From: Podarcis raffonei
Lineage: Eukaryota; Chordata; Lepidosauria; Squamata; Lacertidae
Direction: 5' to 3'
Assembly (NCBI RefSeq): GCF_027172205.1
Contig: NC_070606.1
Span: 57,812,501-57,876,500 of the forward strand
DNA: 64,000 bases
Both the position numbers and the translations under genes were made by a program. Numbering within the stretch: the stretch's first letter is position 1; each line of letters starts with the position of its first letter. Positions 33,376 through 45,900 of the stretch are shown piece by piece. The notes beneath the pieces were generated by a model. The model saw only the letters and a program-made list of their open reading frames with translations, made no database searches and had not been told where the DNA came from.

Positions 33376-35860
33376 CTCTTTGGCCTATGGGTACCCACAG
33401 AGTTCCTGAGATGAGATTTGAACTGTTAGTCTTCCAATAAAGTTCACACCCCCTTTGATTAAGAACACTAATATTTATCCCAGGGAATATCAAACAGTAA
33501 CAAAATCCATATAAACATGGGGAGAAAGTCCAGCAGAGGAATCGAAACGGCTTCCCTGTCAAATAAACAAATCCTGCCATCAATTTCCAATGATCAGGTG
33601 GTTCTCAGATCACCTATAATTATATATGAAATATATTCATACCTTAGTTCATAAAATATTCATTGTCTTAATTCCCTTCTGAAGCCTTTAGACCTTTGCA
33701 TTTGCTCTTATTTATAGTAATACAATATCCCAGACTTGTGCGTATCATCGCTCAACTGCAGACCCCTCTTCTGTTTTTCATGTCCAGGTTATAAATGGCC
33801 TGGCAGTCTTCAAAAGGAAAATTGTTAGCTCCTTATCCGTTACTTCTGCCAAATCATTTTGAAATACTGCTAATATAAATGTAGGACTCACCTAAAAACA
33901 TTTGACCAGAATGATTGGAGCCTTATACACTGCCACCACATGTGGAAAGATGTTCCAACCTCTGCGACTCCAACTGAGATGGTTATATCCTACTGAAAGT
34001 GAAATACCATCTCAGTGAAACTTTAAATGTGTTCTCCCTGATCCTTGATGACACAGATGGAAATGACTCCCCCCCCCAAAAAAAGTTCATGCTTTTAACC
34101 TACACTCTACAAGGCTGTAGAGCAGCAGTAGAGGATGAACAAGTAACTGCACAGGCCTCTTCCCTCACCTTTCATTTGCTGAATACTGCAAGTCCTTGTC
34201 CAGCCTTCATTAAAGTTCTCCTCCACATTCAACACTAGAATTAGGATGCTGATCCCACACCAGATACTATAGCGATGCAAAATACAAAAACAAGACACCC
34301 CCTCACAGCCCTATCTATGTGGAATTGATTCCATGTCCTCTTTTGACCCAAACCCACAGGCAATGATAGGCTGCTAAGTATCTTTGATTAAAATTGTGGA
34401 TGTACCACTCATTGACTTTGGGAGTCTCCAATTCAATTTCAGGCATGAATGAAGCACAGAGGAGCTCCATCTTGTCAATTTCCTTTAGCTCTTTATAACA
34501 CATAAGCGTCATTTTTGTGTGGTTTCTAATGTGGCTGTAGAAACACAGAGAAACCCATCAGGGCTGAGATTCACTGAATCAGAATTCAGACAGCTACTGT
34601 AGCTAGAAATTTGGATGACAGAAATATTTTATTTACAATTTTGGGGGAAAAGATGTGAATTCAGCAACACTGAAATGCAGGCAGAATATGTGTCTATTGG
34701 TCCTCAAAGTGACCACTGGATACATGAGACACAATCTTCCCTAGCAGCAATAACATCCAATGCTATAGGCCTCTGCCATTCAAGAGCAATGATGCCCTAA
34801 AGTGAGAAACAAGATCCAGTGAGGAGCCACAGTATTTCTATGCAGTACAACAGACAGGGGGATCCGTGCAGTTTGGACATGGATGTGTCTGGTGTGCCAC
34901 AGCATGCTTCACATGATACCTCCACAATTGACTATGGGAGTTGTACAGGAATATGGACTTCTCAGAGTGTGTCACATCCTCCTGCATGCTACAAATGTAA
35001 TTTTTTACCTTTGTACACTAGTAGGCTAGTTTTTGCACTTGCACAGCCCTCCCCCCCCAATCCAGAAAAGCAAGAGGCACAATCAGTGTTCAAAACACAT
35101 TGCAGCCAAGCAAAAACATTTGGGTGCAAAGCAGTGTCAGTGAGGAGTATAGCCTGGAGACAGAGAGGTTTGAAAGGCCCCGTTTGGTTCTTGAGCTTGA
35201 GGTTCCGTACCCCTGATCTAGACTGATAGAGCTAACCGTCCCCAACATAGGCTGAAGAAAGGAAGACTCTCTGTAGGAGTCAGGCCCTCTACAGAACAGG
35301 GTACTATGGTGGGACCAAGCCTCAGTGAGTATTTCTAACCTCTGAGGAAGGTGTCTTCATTTAAACGGCAATGTTTGATGAACAAGACATTTGTGTATAC
35401 AAATAAGGTTCATTTTGTGTGAAGGCCAAGACTTGCCTGTTATTACTTTAATAAAGCCCAGGTGTTTTTCACAGATACATTGCAAGGAAGCTTGGAAATA
35501 TAAATGATATGTTAATCACCTTCATTCTCTTTGTCCTTTCTTGCAGAGGCAAAAACCCCAACAGCCCTATTATAGGCATTAAAACTTCGAACACTTGTCT
35601 GCAAGCCATTATTTTAGGATCCAATTTAATGCACAAATGATTGCCGTTAAGACAAGTCACTATCACGCTCCATCTGCAATTCAGTGACAGTGTGGTAACA
35701 GTACAAGTGGCCACTACTACCCATGGGAATGTGATCTGTAGGAGTGTGACTTGAACCTTGGAGTCGTTGATCAGGGTACAGAACTCAATCCATTTTCGAC
35801 CACAGCGGTTATGGTATATCCAGCCTATCCAAATATAGTACACACAAAAACATTAATCAG
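33376..35860. other. No gene recognised
   Basis: A 124-codon minus-strand frame (35469-35843) and a 135-codon plus-strand frame (34819-35226) show no known motif. A C9 run is at 34070. Confidence 0.35.
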
Positions 35861-36201
35861 AGCAACTTAATGTGCAACTGTGGTTGTGAGGGTAAAACTG
35901 ATAAAAAATTGTAAAAGCACCTACCACTTCAAAGTAAGTGCCATGGAAATTATTAATACAAGCCTTCTCCTGAGGCAGATCATATTGTGCAAAAGGAAAC
36001 AGACCACATCAGAGGACCGTTGATAAGCAAATGCTGGGGCCCAGGCTCTTACGTTTGTGTGCAGACAAAGGCCCCCTAACCTGGCTGAAGCTTGTAAAGC
36101 ACTGGAATGAGAAAGTTAAACAAGAGTTAGAGTATAAAGTCTCATTTATCAGTTCTGCAATCACTCAATAAATGCACACAAGACACAACTATGCAAACAA
36201 G

Positions 36202-36207
36202 TTTAAT
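36202..36207 (-). promoter_or_regulatory. Candidate distal poly(A) signal ATTAAA
   Basis: ATTAAA on the minus strand, followed by TTGTTTGCATAGTTGTGTCT, which gives a CA cleavage context and a T/G-rich downstream stretch. Based on motif and position only. Confidence 0.3.
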
Positions 36208-36481
36208 GCACTTTGAATACACAGGAGGGAAACAAAGCTTTGTGATCACAAAAATATTACAAAAAGTAGTTTTGCGCAGGTGAACACACACTGGCACTGT
36301 GATAATGTAAGAATATACATTAGAAACTAATATAAAATATTTTTAAAACCTCTGCTAGTTTAGGTTCCCATTGTTTTTTTGGTAGAAAAAAAGGCATACT
36401 ACAAAGTACTGAGAATTTCACTGCAGGAATGGCAAGCCATTTTCAGACAGCTTCTGCAATGTCCTTAAGATTTTTGTCGAG

Positions 36482-36483
<2 letters not shown>

Positions 36484-36524
<41 letters not shown>
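36484..36524. repeat. (CA)n microsatellite
   Basis: About 20 uninterrupted CA units, inside the putative 3'UTR. Confidence 0.98.
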
Positions 36525-36527
<3 letters not shown>

Positions 36528-38904
36528 GCCACATAGATGAACTACAAAAAGGTTCATCTCAGCTGAAGCTGGTAAAAGTAGCCTCAGCAGTCAGAATTAA
36601 AAATTGAGCAGGTCTAAGGATTAGGTCCTCCAAAAGCAAAACCACTCATTTTGTTTTCTAGCACTACAACCATCCAAATTATAAAACTACAGTAACAACA
36701 AGAGCACTATCATGTTTAAAAAAAAATATCCACCCTGCTTTAACAGTGAACTCTGGTTCCTACCGATATAAAACAGTCTCAAGATAGGAAGGCAAAGGCA
36801 AACCTGGAGTGTAACATTACCTTAATTTATTCCTTTAAGTCTCATTTGCTGTGTTTAGCAGCAGCGACAATCTGATCTGCTAGAACTGAACACCAATGCT
36901 ATGCTCCTGAGCCCTCCCACCCAGGATCCAGCACACGGAATGGCCCTAAGAATGGGGGCTGGGCCACAAAGCCCGTGGCTTTTAGGAGCTTTCTTCCACA
37001 ATGGCAGTTTGATCCTGCTAAATTGTGAACTGCAGCTCCAGAAAAGCCAGGCCCCAGACTGTGTAATTCATCAGCAATCAGAGCACAGAATCTTTTGAAT
37101 TAACTCACTGGTTTTATCACTTTAATAGGTTTCGCTTTCCCTAAGGTAGGTGAAGTCTTTATACAGAATTGAGATTCTGTTCAGTGTTGAAAGGGAAACT
37201 AGCGAAAGGGATACTCGGCTTAAACCTGAGCCAACAGATCCTTTGAAGACAATTGCACACTCCTGTGTTTCCCCAGAATATTAACCAGGGCTGGCAGTGG
37301 CTATCCTCTCTTATTGAAGGGCCTACACTAACATGCACTATTGTCAACAAGGCTCAAACCATTCTCCCCCCCCCCTTTCCCATTATGTAGAGGAGCAGTG
37401 ATGAATGCAGACCTTTGCCATCAGGGCCCAGGAAAGAAAACTGCAGCCATGTTGATTTCAACCCAAACTAGAAAACAAGCAAAGGGAAATGTGTGCAGGA
37501 GGGCGAGGAGAGTGGTAAGAGAAGTGTTTGCAAAACCAGAACCATCAGCTGGTAAGCAGATTCTGGTCTGTGCTTTTAAACAAATCTGTTTTCTGAAATT
37601 AAAGTGTATTTGATTGAGCCCTTTAAACATTTACTTCACACGCTGGGATTCATTACGTTATCCTGCTATCAGGCTTCCACATTTCAACAGTGAATCATAA
37701 AAGTAGGTAGATGGAAAGGGTACTTCAGATCACTTCTCCAACCTCCTTATTAGCTGGCTGGCAGAAAGTAGAAAAGGCATACCTTTATGACAGCCTTGGA
37801 ATGATACTGTAAAGCTAATGTACCACTTATTACGACTTTATGGTCTGTAAGCAATCTGAGGAAAAAATAATTGTGTATGAAATGAAGAAGCTGAAAAGTG
37901 CATAATGCCCATGGGTTAATTGCCTGAGAGGCAGGTCAGCCTAGGGATCCTTTTGAAACCCTCATCAGCTACAGGCTCATTTTCTGTTTGACATTTTGGA
38001 TGCTCAGCAAAGGAGGATTCAAAAGAGACGGAACAACTAAAGGTAGGAAAAGCTACAGTAACATAGGGCTGCCAGAATATGAAGGTATTCTTTCTGTTCC
38101 TATAAATTACAATGATGGTAGTGGTGGAGAGAAACATTAAACATTAACACATTTTTGCCCCAAGCCATTAAAAACACTTCTGCAAATACATTTGCTTTCT
38201 GACCCTTACTTCCCTTGCTTTTATGTGTAAAGGGCTTTTCTTTAAAACAGTTCATGATTTTCTCCCTGCTGCTAGAAAAACACAAGTGTGATGAGATGGA
38301 GCAATCCCTACAGCAGCAATGAACTCCACCAGCATGCATGCAGATGTGAAACCCATGCTTTCATCTGCCATAGAAGTGCCTGACACTTCCAGATCTGCAA
38401 AGCTAGGTGGATGATCATGGTGCAGTGCAAAACATGCTGAAGAAGCTTGCAGTGTGCATGTAGAGCATCTCTGTCCAACCAACCATCTAGCTTAGTGGCA
38501 AAGTTCAGATTTACACACCAGAAAAACAAAATCCTGAGCTATTGTGTCTAATGGTGCATACAGATGTACAGGAGCAAGCTTCTTTTGTCCCTATGGGGTA
38601 AGCTCAGTAACCCTCATTCTTTAGACTCTCTCTCTCTCACACACTCTCTTTGCAGTGAACACTGGTTTCTAGGCCACCCTCACCCTTCTCTGCTGAGCTG
38701 CCTGTCTTTCTTGTTATCTTTAAAGTGCTGCTGGTAGGACCTTGCATTTAAACAATCATACAGTGCCTGACTTATTGATGATTAAAGAGCCATCATTTAT
38801 TCTGAAGCTGAAAATTATTACAGGCAGAGGTTGTTTCATGGTGTCACAAATGTCCAGCCAGTTAGCACTTTGAGCAGCCCCTTCTGCTTCAAATTGACAT
38901 GTGT

Positions 38905-39160
38905 AATATGGTTTAATGCAAATGAGCAGTGTGCCGGAATGAGCTGGGAGCAACAATCCACAGGTGGTGTGTCATCTAAACTTAAACGCATGGCTTGGTT
39001 CCCCCAAACAAACCAGGAGCATGGGTTTGGACGACATGACAAGTCAAGTCTTGTAGTTTGTTGCTCCCAGTATGATGCAGCCAGGAGCGAGGGAGGAGCA
39101 AAGCAGGGACTTTTGAGCAGTGTGCACCAGCATGCTGCTCATTCACATTAAACCACAGTT
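38905..39160. repeat. Inverted-repeat element (MITE-like)
   Basis: The left AATATGGTTTAATGCAAATG then AGCAG and the right CTGCTCATTCACATTAAACC are reverse complements over ~24 bp with few changes. The ~200-bp interior does not code for a recognisable product. A second small palindrome (AACCACAGTTAAATATTAAC followed by TATGGTTTAA) overlaps its right edge. Confidence 0.55.
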
Positions 39161-42029
39161 AAATATTAACTATGGTTTAACCTTACATGCAAACACAGCC
39201 GATGAGTGTGCTTTGAAGAGGGGAGTGGATTCTGTTTTTATAACTTCCCTTGCTACCAATGTCAGTGCCATGGGGGAGAGGAAACCCACAAAAGTGGGGA
39301 TGGAATTTTTTTGTTTTGCTAAAACTATATTCTTATAGCTTGCAGTGTTCTCATGTGAAATTCTACAGCCGATCTATATTTTGCTCACTTACTTACTGAC
39401 TGCTTCATATTTAGACAGTAAACCCTCTGGAATGGCTCTTTTGTTGCCATTTGGTCTGATGGCTAGGTTAGCACTGTCCTGGCACACGGCTGGTGCAACA
39501 GCTGCACTGAAAGTTAATAATTGTTGCAGCAACCGAGGAATGGTGTTTACAGCTCCAGGTGCTGAAGGGATTAAGCAGCAGGTGCAAACCAACTGAAGAA
39601 CAGCCAAAGCTCCAGTTTCCTGTTAGCCACTTTAGTAACTAGCAAGTGGAGAACAAGAGTGCAAAGTAAACTCTTCCTGCCTTGTCTTAGGGTGGGAGGA
39701 ATGGTCAGCATAAGTGACCACAGTGAAAAGTTAGCAATACACAGTAAACGGAGAGACCAAGCTCCATTCCATTAAGTCCTCTGGGAAGCCAACAATAATA
39801 GTTTCTAGCAGTTACTGCCATAAACTGTTACTGATTAAACACCAAGACACTTTACCTTTGATTTGCCAAGGTAGTAATTTGTGGGTACTTTCAGGCAGAT
39901 ATGAAATCTGAATACTCTGCAAACCCTACAAGACAGTCATTTTAAATACACTTTGGACCAGTTCTTTCTCTCTAAAGGAATGCTCATGCAGAACAAAACG
40001 TTTAAAAGGTTATGGGAAAATGTAACATCAGTGTGGACTTTGCAGCAAACTATGAAAAGCCACAGAAGACTGTAGTCTAGTCTCCAGCTCACAGATCCTT
40101 CCTGAAAAACCCACAAGATTTTTTTTCCACTTCCAGATTAACATTTCATAGGATTTCTGGCTTTCCCTCCATGGATTCTTTCATTTCTCGGATAGGAAAC
40201 TCCTCAGCTCTTTACTGCATCCATAGAGGGTAAACTATAGAGAGTAACGAATGAGACAGTATAGCTGTATAAAGCCTCACTACATTAATTAAACTACTAT
40301 GGAACACAAGGCTTCCAAGATAAACTGTAGAAAAGCCAGACAGTTTAGACTCTAGAAATGACTTCTAAAGCCTCACATAATTGAATTCTCCTTCATCCAA
40401 AAACATTTCTATGTACATAGGAAATTAACGTCAGGCAAAAGGTTTCTACTCTCCTCCCTGACATGCCAGTTTTCTATGTGCAAGGATTTTTTCTCTTGCA
40501 CAGAGGAGCATTCCGTCATATGAGACTCCATTGCAGTCCTAAGCACAGCAGTCAAGAAACAGCTTTATCACCCCAGCTGCTGTTTGTGAAAGCTAGGCCT
40601 AATAAGGATGGCTTTTGTGGGGAAAATATGCTAGGTATCTGACAGTAGCATTTGAGTGATAGCACACCATTTGAATGCCAAAAGATTTTCCTCATAAGCA
40701 GGGACCCCTTACAAGATTTCACTACAACCTTCTATGGCTTGGCCTATTTCAACCTTGCAGTGTTTTATGCTTAGTCAATTTGGCAATAGCGGTTAGTCAA
40801 TTTTGCTTACATTAGCACATTTGAATTGTGCTCACGACAGCACAACAGCTTCCAAAATACTACAAACTAAGTGACTCCCAAAGCTTTTTTGCCTTGTATG
40901 CCCTAAACATCAGACCACACTAGTGTACCATGTGATCCTAAGTCCTTTACTTAATATGAAAGGTGAGGCTTCTAGGATTCTGACAGGGAGCCTGCAGGCA
41001 ATATTAAATAGTTTATTGTGAGCTACTTTATGTCACCAGCACATATCTATCTAAACTTGCTCGAGGTCCAGTTCCCTAGCCATCAGCCCATGGGTGTACA
41101 CCAATTCTGGTGTACATCAGTATACAACAATTCTGAGCAATTTCTTAAGGTCACTTATGCCCGTGACAAAATTTCTGAAGAACCTAAGTATACACAGCAA
41201 GAGAACATGGTATTTTGAACAGTTGCCTAGTTGAAGTGGACTTTCATTCTCTTGGGAAGGGAAGGGAAGAGAACCAACATGTTTCCTTCTACAAACTTTG
41301 TAACAGAAACTTTCAGAAGATAGTTTCAGGTTGTAGATTTCTGCTTTAGCAGTGCCAGATTTCATTTTCAGTGGTGAGCTATGGAGCTACTACCACTTTC
41401 CTAGGAAGTTAGTCAAACTGCCTATAAACAGAAAGTCAAAGTCTGCACAAAATGGTGTTAGAAATACAGTGTAGCTGTCTCAAAATCAGGCCATAACTCT
41501 GAAAATTAATGCCTGTGTATACAGCAGTACATCAAGCTGAATTTTCAAAACATTCTGAAATGGCCTGACTCAATATGCATTAAAATTAACAGATATGCCT
41601 TCCCAAAATATGTGAATAGAAAGTGAAAACATGATTTCAGCAGAAATAAATGTTCTTTGGAAAACTTCATTTTTAAAGCCAATTTAAAAACAAGACAATA
41701 GGTTTTCAGGCATCTCTTTAACTCATGTACCCTTTTCTATTTCTCTGCAGTATGAGTCAGGAAAATTTGGTACAAATCTATAGGAAACTACAGGAAGGAT
41801 ACAATATCAGAATTGTTAACCCAGAAGATCTGGCTGTACCAAGTTAGAAAATAAACACCCAAAGACCTCCGCTCATTGTACAGCCCAATGAGAAATACCT
41901 ATGAAACCCAATTCTCCATGTACTTGTCCCTTTTACAGGTGACCATGAAACAAGGAAGTTATGCTTATCTTTGAAGAGAATCAATTATCATTTTGGCCTA
42001 TTACCCTAGGACACACTAAGATAGGTGTT

Positions 42030-42100
42030 TAATCCTGCAATCCAGTAAATACTTACCTGGTAGGAAGCCCCACTGAACACCATTAAGTTTCGTTCTGAAG
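42030..42100. repeat. Palindromic dispersed repeat, copy 2
   Basis: AATCCTGCAATCCAGTAAAT, ACTTACCTGGTAGGAAGCCC and CACTGAACACCATTAAGTTT belong to the family at 9555 and 57064. Confidence 0.5.
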
Positions 42101-42889
42101 AAAAACACTTAGGCTTGGGTTTCACAGAACTTTTTTAAGCAACCTTTTCCTAAATATAACCCAAGCTGTATCTCTTCCCTAGGGCAAACTCCTGACTTAA
42201 ATAGGATGTTTATAGGCCTCAGAATTCAGAATCTAAAATGACAGCTTAAGTACAGCCCCCTCTGTAACATCATGGCAGTTTTGCCAGTGGGACCATGATT
42301 CCCCTGCCAAATCAGTCCCTAGTGTGGCATCAAAACTGATCAGTGTTTCCTCAGTTTGACTGTGTGTACATAAAGTATAAACAAAATGGCCTTTCTGGAG
42401 CAATACAAAAAAAAAATCACACTAAAGGAATAATTCTGGCCAGGAGAAGCATGGCTAATTAAAGAATTTGAGAGTTACAAAAAATACTTCTAATGGATTG
42501 TGTGTTTACGCCTGAAAATTGTGTGATTAAGCCAAGGCAGATGAGGCACATAAACCCTGAGCTGGGGGTTGCAGGGACCTCTGGAGCCAGTTAAAGTAGG
42601 GAAAGGAATTCTTACAACTACTATTAATAGTTAAATACTTCTCTCTCCTTGTCTCACTCTCGCACTCATTCATATGCAGGTTATTCAGAGTTCTTCCATG
42701 ACGGAAGAGAATGCCAGGTACTGGGAGAATTGAGTTCTGGCTGGACTGCTGTTGAGTAACCCCTCCGTTCTTTGCAGTGGATATGCAGCAGCATCTCTTA
42801 TTTGCAGGAAGAGCTTTTACTGCACTAAATTATCCCATGAGTCACTGGGCAGCATACAGCAACTTGTTGCTTGTGGGTGTCAGCTGGCT

Positions 42890-42979
42890 TTAATGCAGTG
42901 GGTTGTCAAATACAGCATCAGGCAAGATGGAGACTTTCAGTTTCTTTTCAGGCCAACTATACTCCTTTGGAAGTTTGAA
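42890..42979 (-). CDS. Terminal coding exon D of the minus-strand gene (29 codons plus stop)
   Basis: Acceptor TTTGCCTTTTAG. Encodes FKLPKEYSWPEKKLKVSILP then DAVFDNPLH and TAA at 42892-42890. Short-exon coding is supported by in-frame joining to exon C. The same exon presumably continues into the 3'UTR. Confidence 0.88.
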   Translation of the reverse strand, partial: FKLPKEYSWPEKKLKVSILPDAVFDNPLH

Positions 42980-45900
42980 CTAAAAAGGCAAAGAAGTTAT
43001 TAGTTAATATAACTTACCATGATGTATGATACACAAAGCAAACAAAATAATACCATTAGACCCAATAGAAGCAAAAGTTTCCAGCTATCAGGTAAATAAG
43101 GAAATCTTTTTCCAAAGTGTTCATTTGGGACAGAAGACTGTTATTTTATCATTATTTATTAAAAATGTATACCACCCTTCATCCAAAGATCACAGGTCAG
43201 TTTACATAGATTACATAGCCAAGTATTTTTTTCCTATTTCTACCACTCACTTGTGCATTACTGTCTTACTTTGCTTTCTCTTAATTCACCAGGGCCTCTT
43301 TTTTTTTGGCACCTGCTTAAGAAGGACTGATTCAGTGAATTCAGAGGTTTTCTAGCCCAGCGTATCATGCATATAAGACTTCAGAGTACAGCAACACGCA
43401 CAGAGTTCAATACACTGAAAATGCAGTGATAAAACAGTTTTAAAATAGGTTTGATATACAGCAAACACAAGTGAAACCCCACAATAAGGTAGTTGAGGAA
43501 GAAGCTGGTGAGACTGGCAAATAAAGGATTCATGCAAGGGTCGTGGGGAAGTGAAGTTCCAATAAGCCTCTCAAGGTTAACATCAATCACACACGAACAT
43601 AACAAAAACAGTAGCAAAACTAGAAAACTAGCAGAAATATAGGGACTTATGAGCTCCTGGTTATTTGGGAACAAATTCATTCCCTTGAGGCTGACTTTGA
43701 AAAATAGAGGGGCAGAATTCAGGGACACATAGAGGAGCCTTACTCCATGCCAGCAGTTCATTTGCTATTATGGAGAATAAGGGCCTTAGCTGAGGAATTG
43801 GGAGGGGGGAATTCCATAGAACTGTCCTATTTCTTGGGTGCTTAATAACTTACAGGAATTGCTTGGGGAAAGGTCTAGTAAGAGGCAATCACAAAGTTGG
43901 GGTGGTGTCTGCTTGGTGGGAAGACTGTAGACTGGATAGACTTGCTGGATGGACTGTTAGATGGAGGAGTCAATGACCATTGTGCACACTGGCTGAGGAG
44001 TGGTTAAGTTGTATGGGCTTTTTTTCTGCCAGAACTCAGTTCCAGCAGCTCTCAGGTGGGCGCCATTGCCATTCGAAGAGAACGAGGGAGGTGTTCATGC
44101 TGAGTTCTGGCACCTCTTTTTCTAGAAAAATAGCTGAGTAGAACATTGAGTCAAAGCCCTCCAAGGTAGTATTTTCAGAAATACTCTCTCTTCCACATAC
44201 AGGACCAGCTAGACTGATGGAACTGCAGGGCCCTAGTTCTTGGATGTGATAGTGGTATGAAGAGGAAGAGTATAGATTAAGGAAATTTCTATCACACTAT
44301 TGAGCAAAGCATTTTAGAGCAGCCATTTGCTAGACATTAGGGTCTCTTCTGGGACAAGCTGAGCCTGTACAAAAGAGGCACCCTCCACTTCAACTGCAGT
44401 GTAACCAAACTGCTGGTGCTGAACATGAAAGAAGTCACAGAGAAGCTTTTAGACTTAACTTCTCAGGGTAAGCAAACAGGAGTTGAGGATCATCAAGTTC
44501 GGGATGATTTAACACTTAAGGATGATGATGTAAATGTTTTTCAGGTAAAGTGGAGGACAGAGTACAACTCTAAAATGAGTGAACAGAGAAAAATGATAGC
44601 TAGCAAAAACCCAAAGAGTGACTGAAGAAATTGAACTAGAAAATGTCATTTGAAGAGAGATAGAATGTATAGGTGTTTATATGTTAACATTAAAGAAATC
44701 TCTTAACCATGATGGGAGAGTTTAAGAGGTAGGTAGCTAAACAAAACAGGTATCCTGGGCATATCAGAAACCTACTGTCAACAGAGAGAACCAGTAGATC
44801 ATGCTTACAGAAAATCAAGAGAAAGCTCACATTAGGGCTCTGCTGCACTGAGGGAAGATCATTCAGTGGTAAACTTATTTTAAAACTCCTCCAATAATTT
44901 CTTCAGATGAAAAAATGGTTAAAAAGTAATTTAGAACTATCATTTATTCACTAAAAACTTGGATGATCTTGAGATAAATAAATATTAGGGAGGCAGTAAA
45001 CTTGGTGTAATAATGAAGGACAACTTCGTTCACATTTACTGGGTTAAGTATTAGATGCAAGATGAAACAGTCTTTTAACTTCATTCTAGTTTTTGTTGCT
45101 GTAAAAAAAAAAAAACTACACCCCATCTTTGATGTTGATTGTTCCTCAAAATGTCTTTCAAATCCATTTTTAATCCATGTAAGAAGTGTGCCAGGCCTTC
45201 CTGCATGGTTTTAAGATTCTAGGGAACTATGCAGTCCCTGAGCCAGCTGTCTTTCTGGCCCTGACCAAGAGGCAGTCACCAACTCCTCATATGATGAACC
45301 AAACTTCTCATTTACCTAAGACTTTGGGGAATGGAGAGGGTTCCCCACTGCCAACCCTGAAGACTGTTATGAAGCACCCCTAAAAATAAATATGAAGCAT
45401 GCCTAAAAATTAACTTTTCTATAGTAGCCTGCACCTTAAAAGAAGTTTCAGTTTTGGCCAGGAGAGGCCCCAAGACAGACTCCATTACAGAAAACCAGGT
45501 GTGCATGTTCCAAGTTGGTTGTGTTATCTCCTTTGACTGTAAATTTCTGCCACCCTCCCCTTATCCTTTGTCAATTTAAAAATAAACTACTACTGTAACT
45601 TTCATTACAACACAGCCTTCTAATTCTGAGACTACAAAACTTCAGCAGTAAGAATTAAACAACAGGGCAGTTTTGGCAGTAGAAGTAGGAAAGGCTGTTC
45701 TACAAGCAGACAAACCTTGACTGGAGTCAACAGGTACTGTGAGAATTAGGATTATTTGCTTTTCATGGCAAAGAATGAATGTTAGGGAGGATTACCTTAT
45801 GATATGCACGTGAAAAACCATTAGCAGCCCCACAGAGGAGTCATATAAATGCTCTTACCACAATGCAAGGCTGTCAAGTAAGCAGTAAAAAACTACAGCA

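Larger units (their letters stand above)
36185..42889 (-). other. Putative long 3'UTR of the minus-strand gene
   Basis: Downstream of the stop codon at 42892-42890 about 6.7 kb has no coding exon and, compared with the flanks, few repeats. A minus-strand ATTAAA at 36207-36202 is followed by a T/G-rich segment near 36160-36190, which would suit a distal poly(A) site; a closer AATAAA is at 41017-41012. The stretch holds a (CA)n tract, an inverted-repeat element (38905-39160) and a palindromic repeat near 42030. The extent is inferred; the real UTR could be much shorter. Confidence 0.4.

Noticed and set aside
36484-36524. CRISPR-like or regulatory repeat array
   Set aside because: It is a plain CA microsatellite; there are no spacers, and the genome is eukaryotic.
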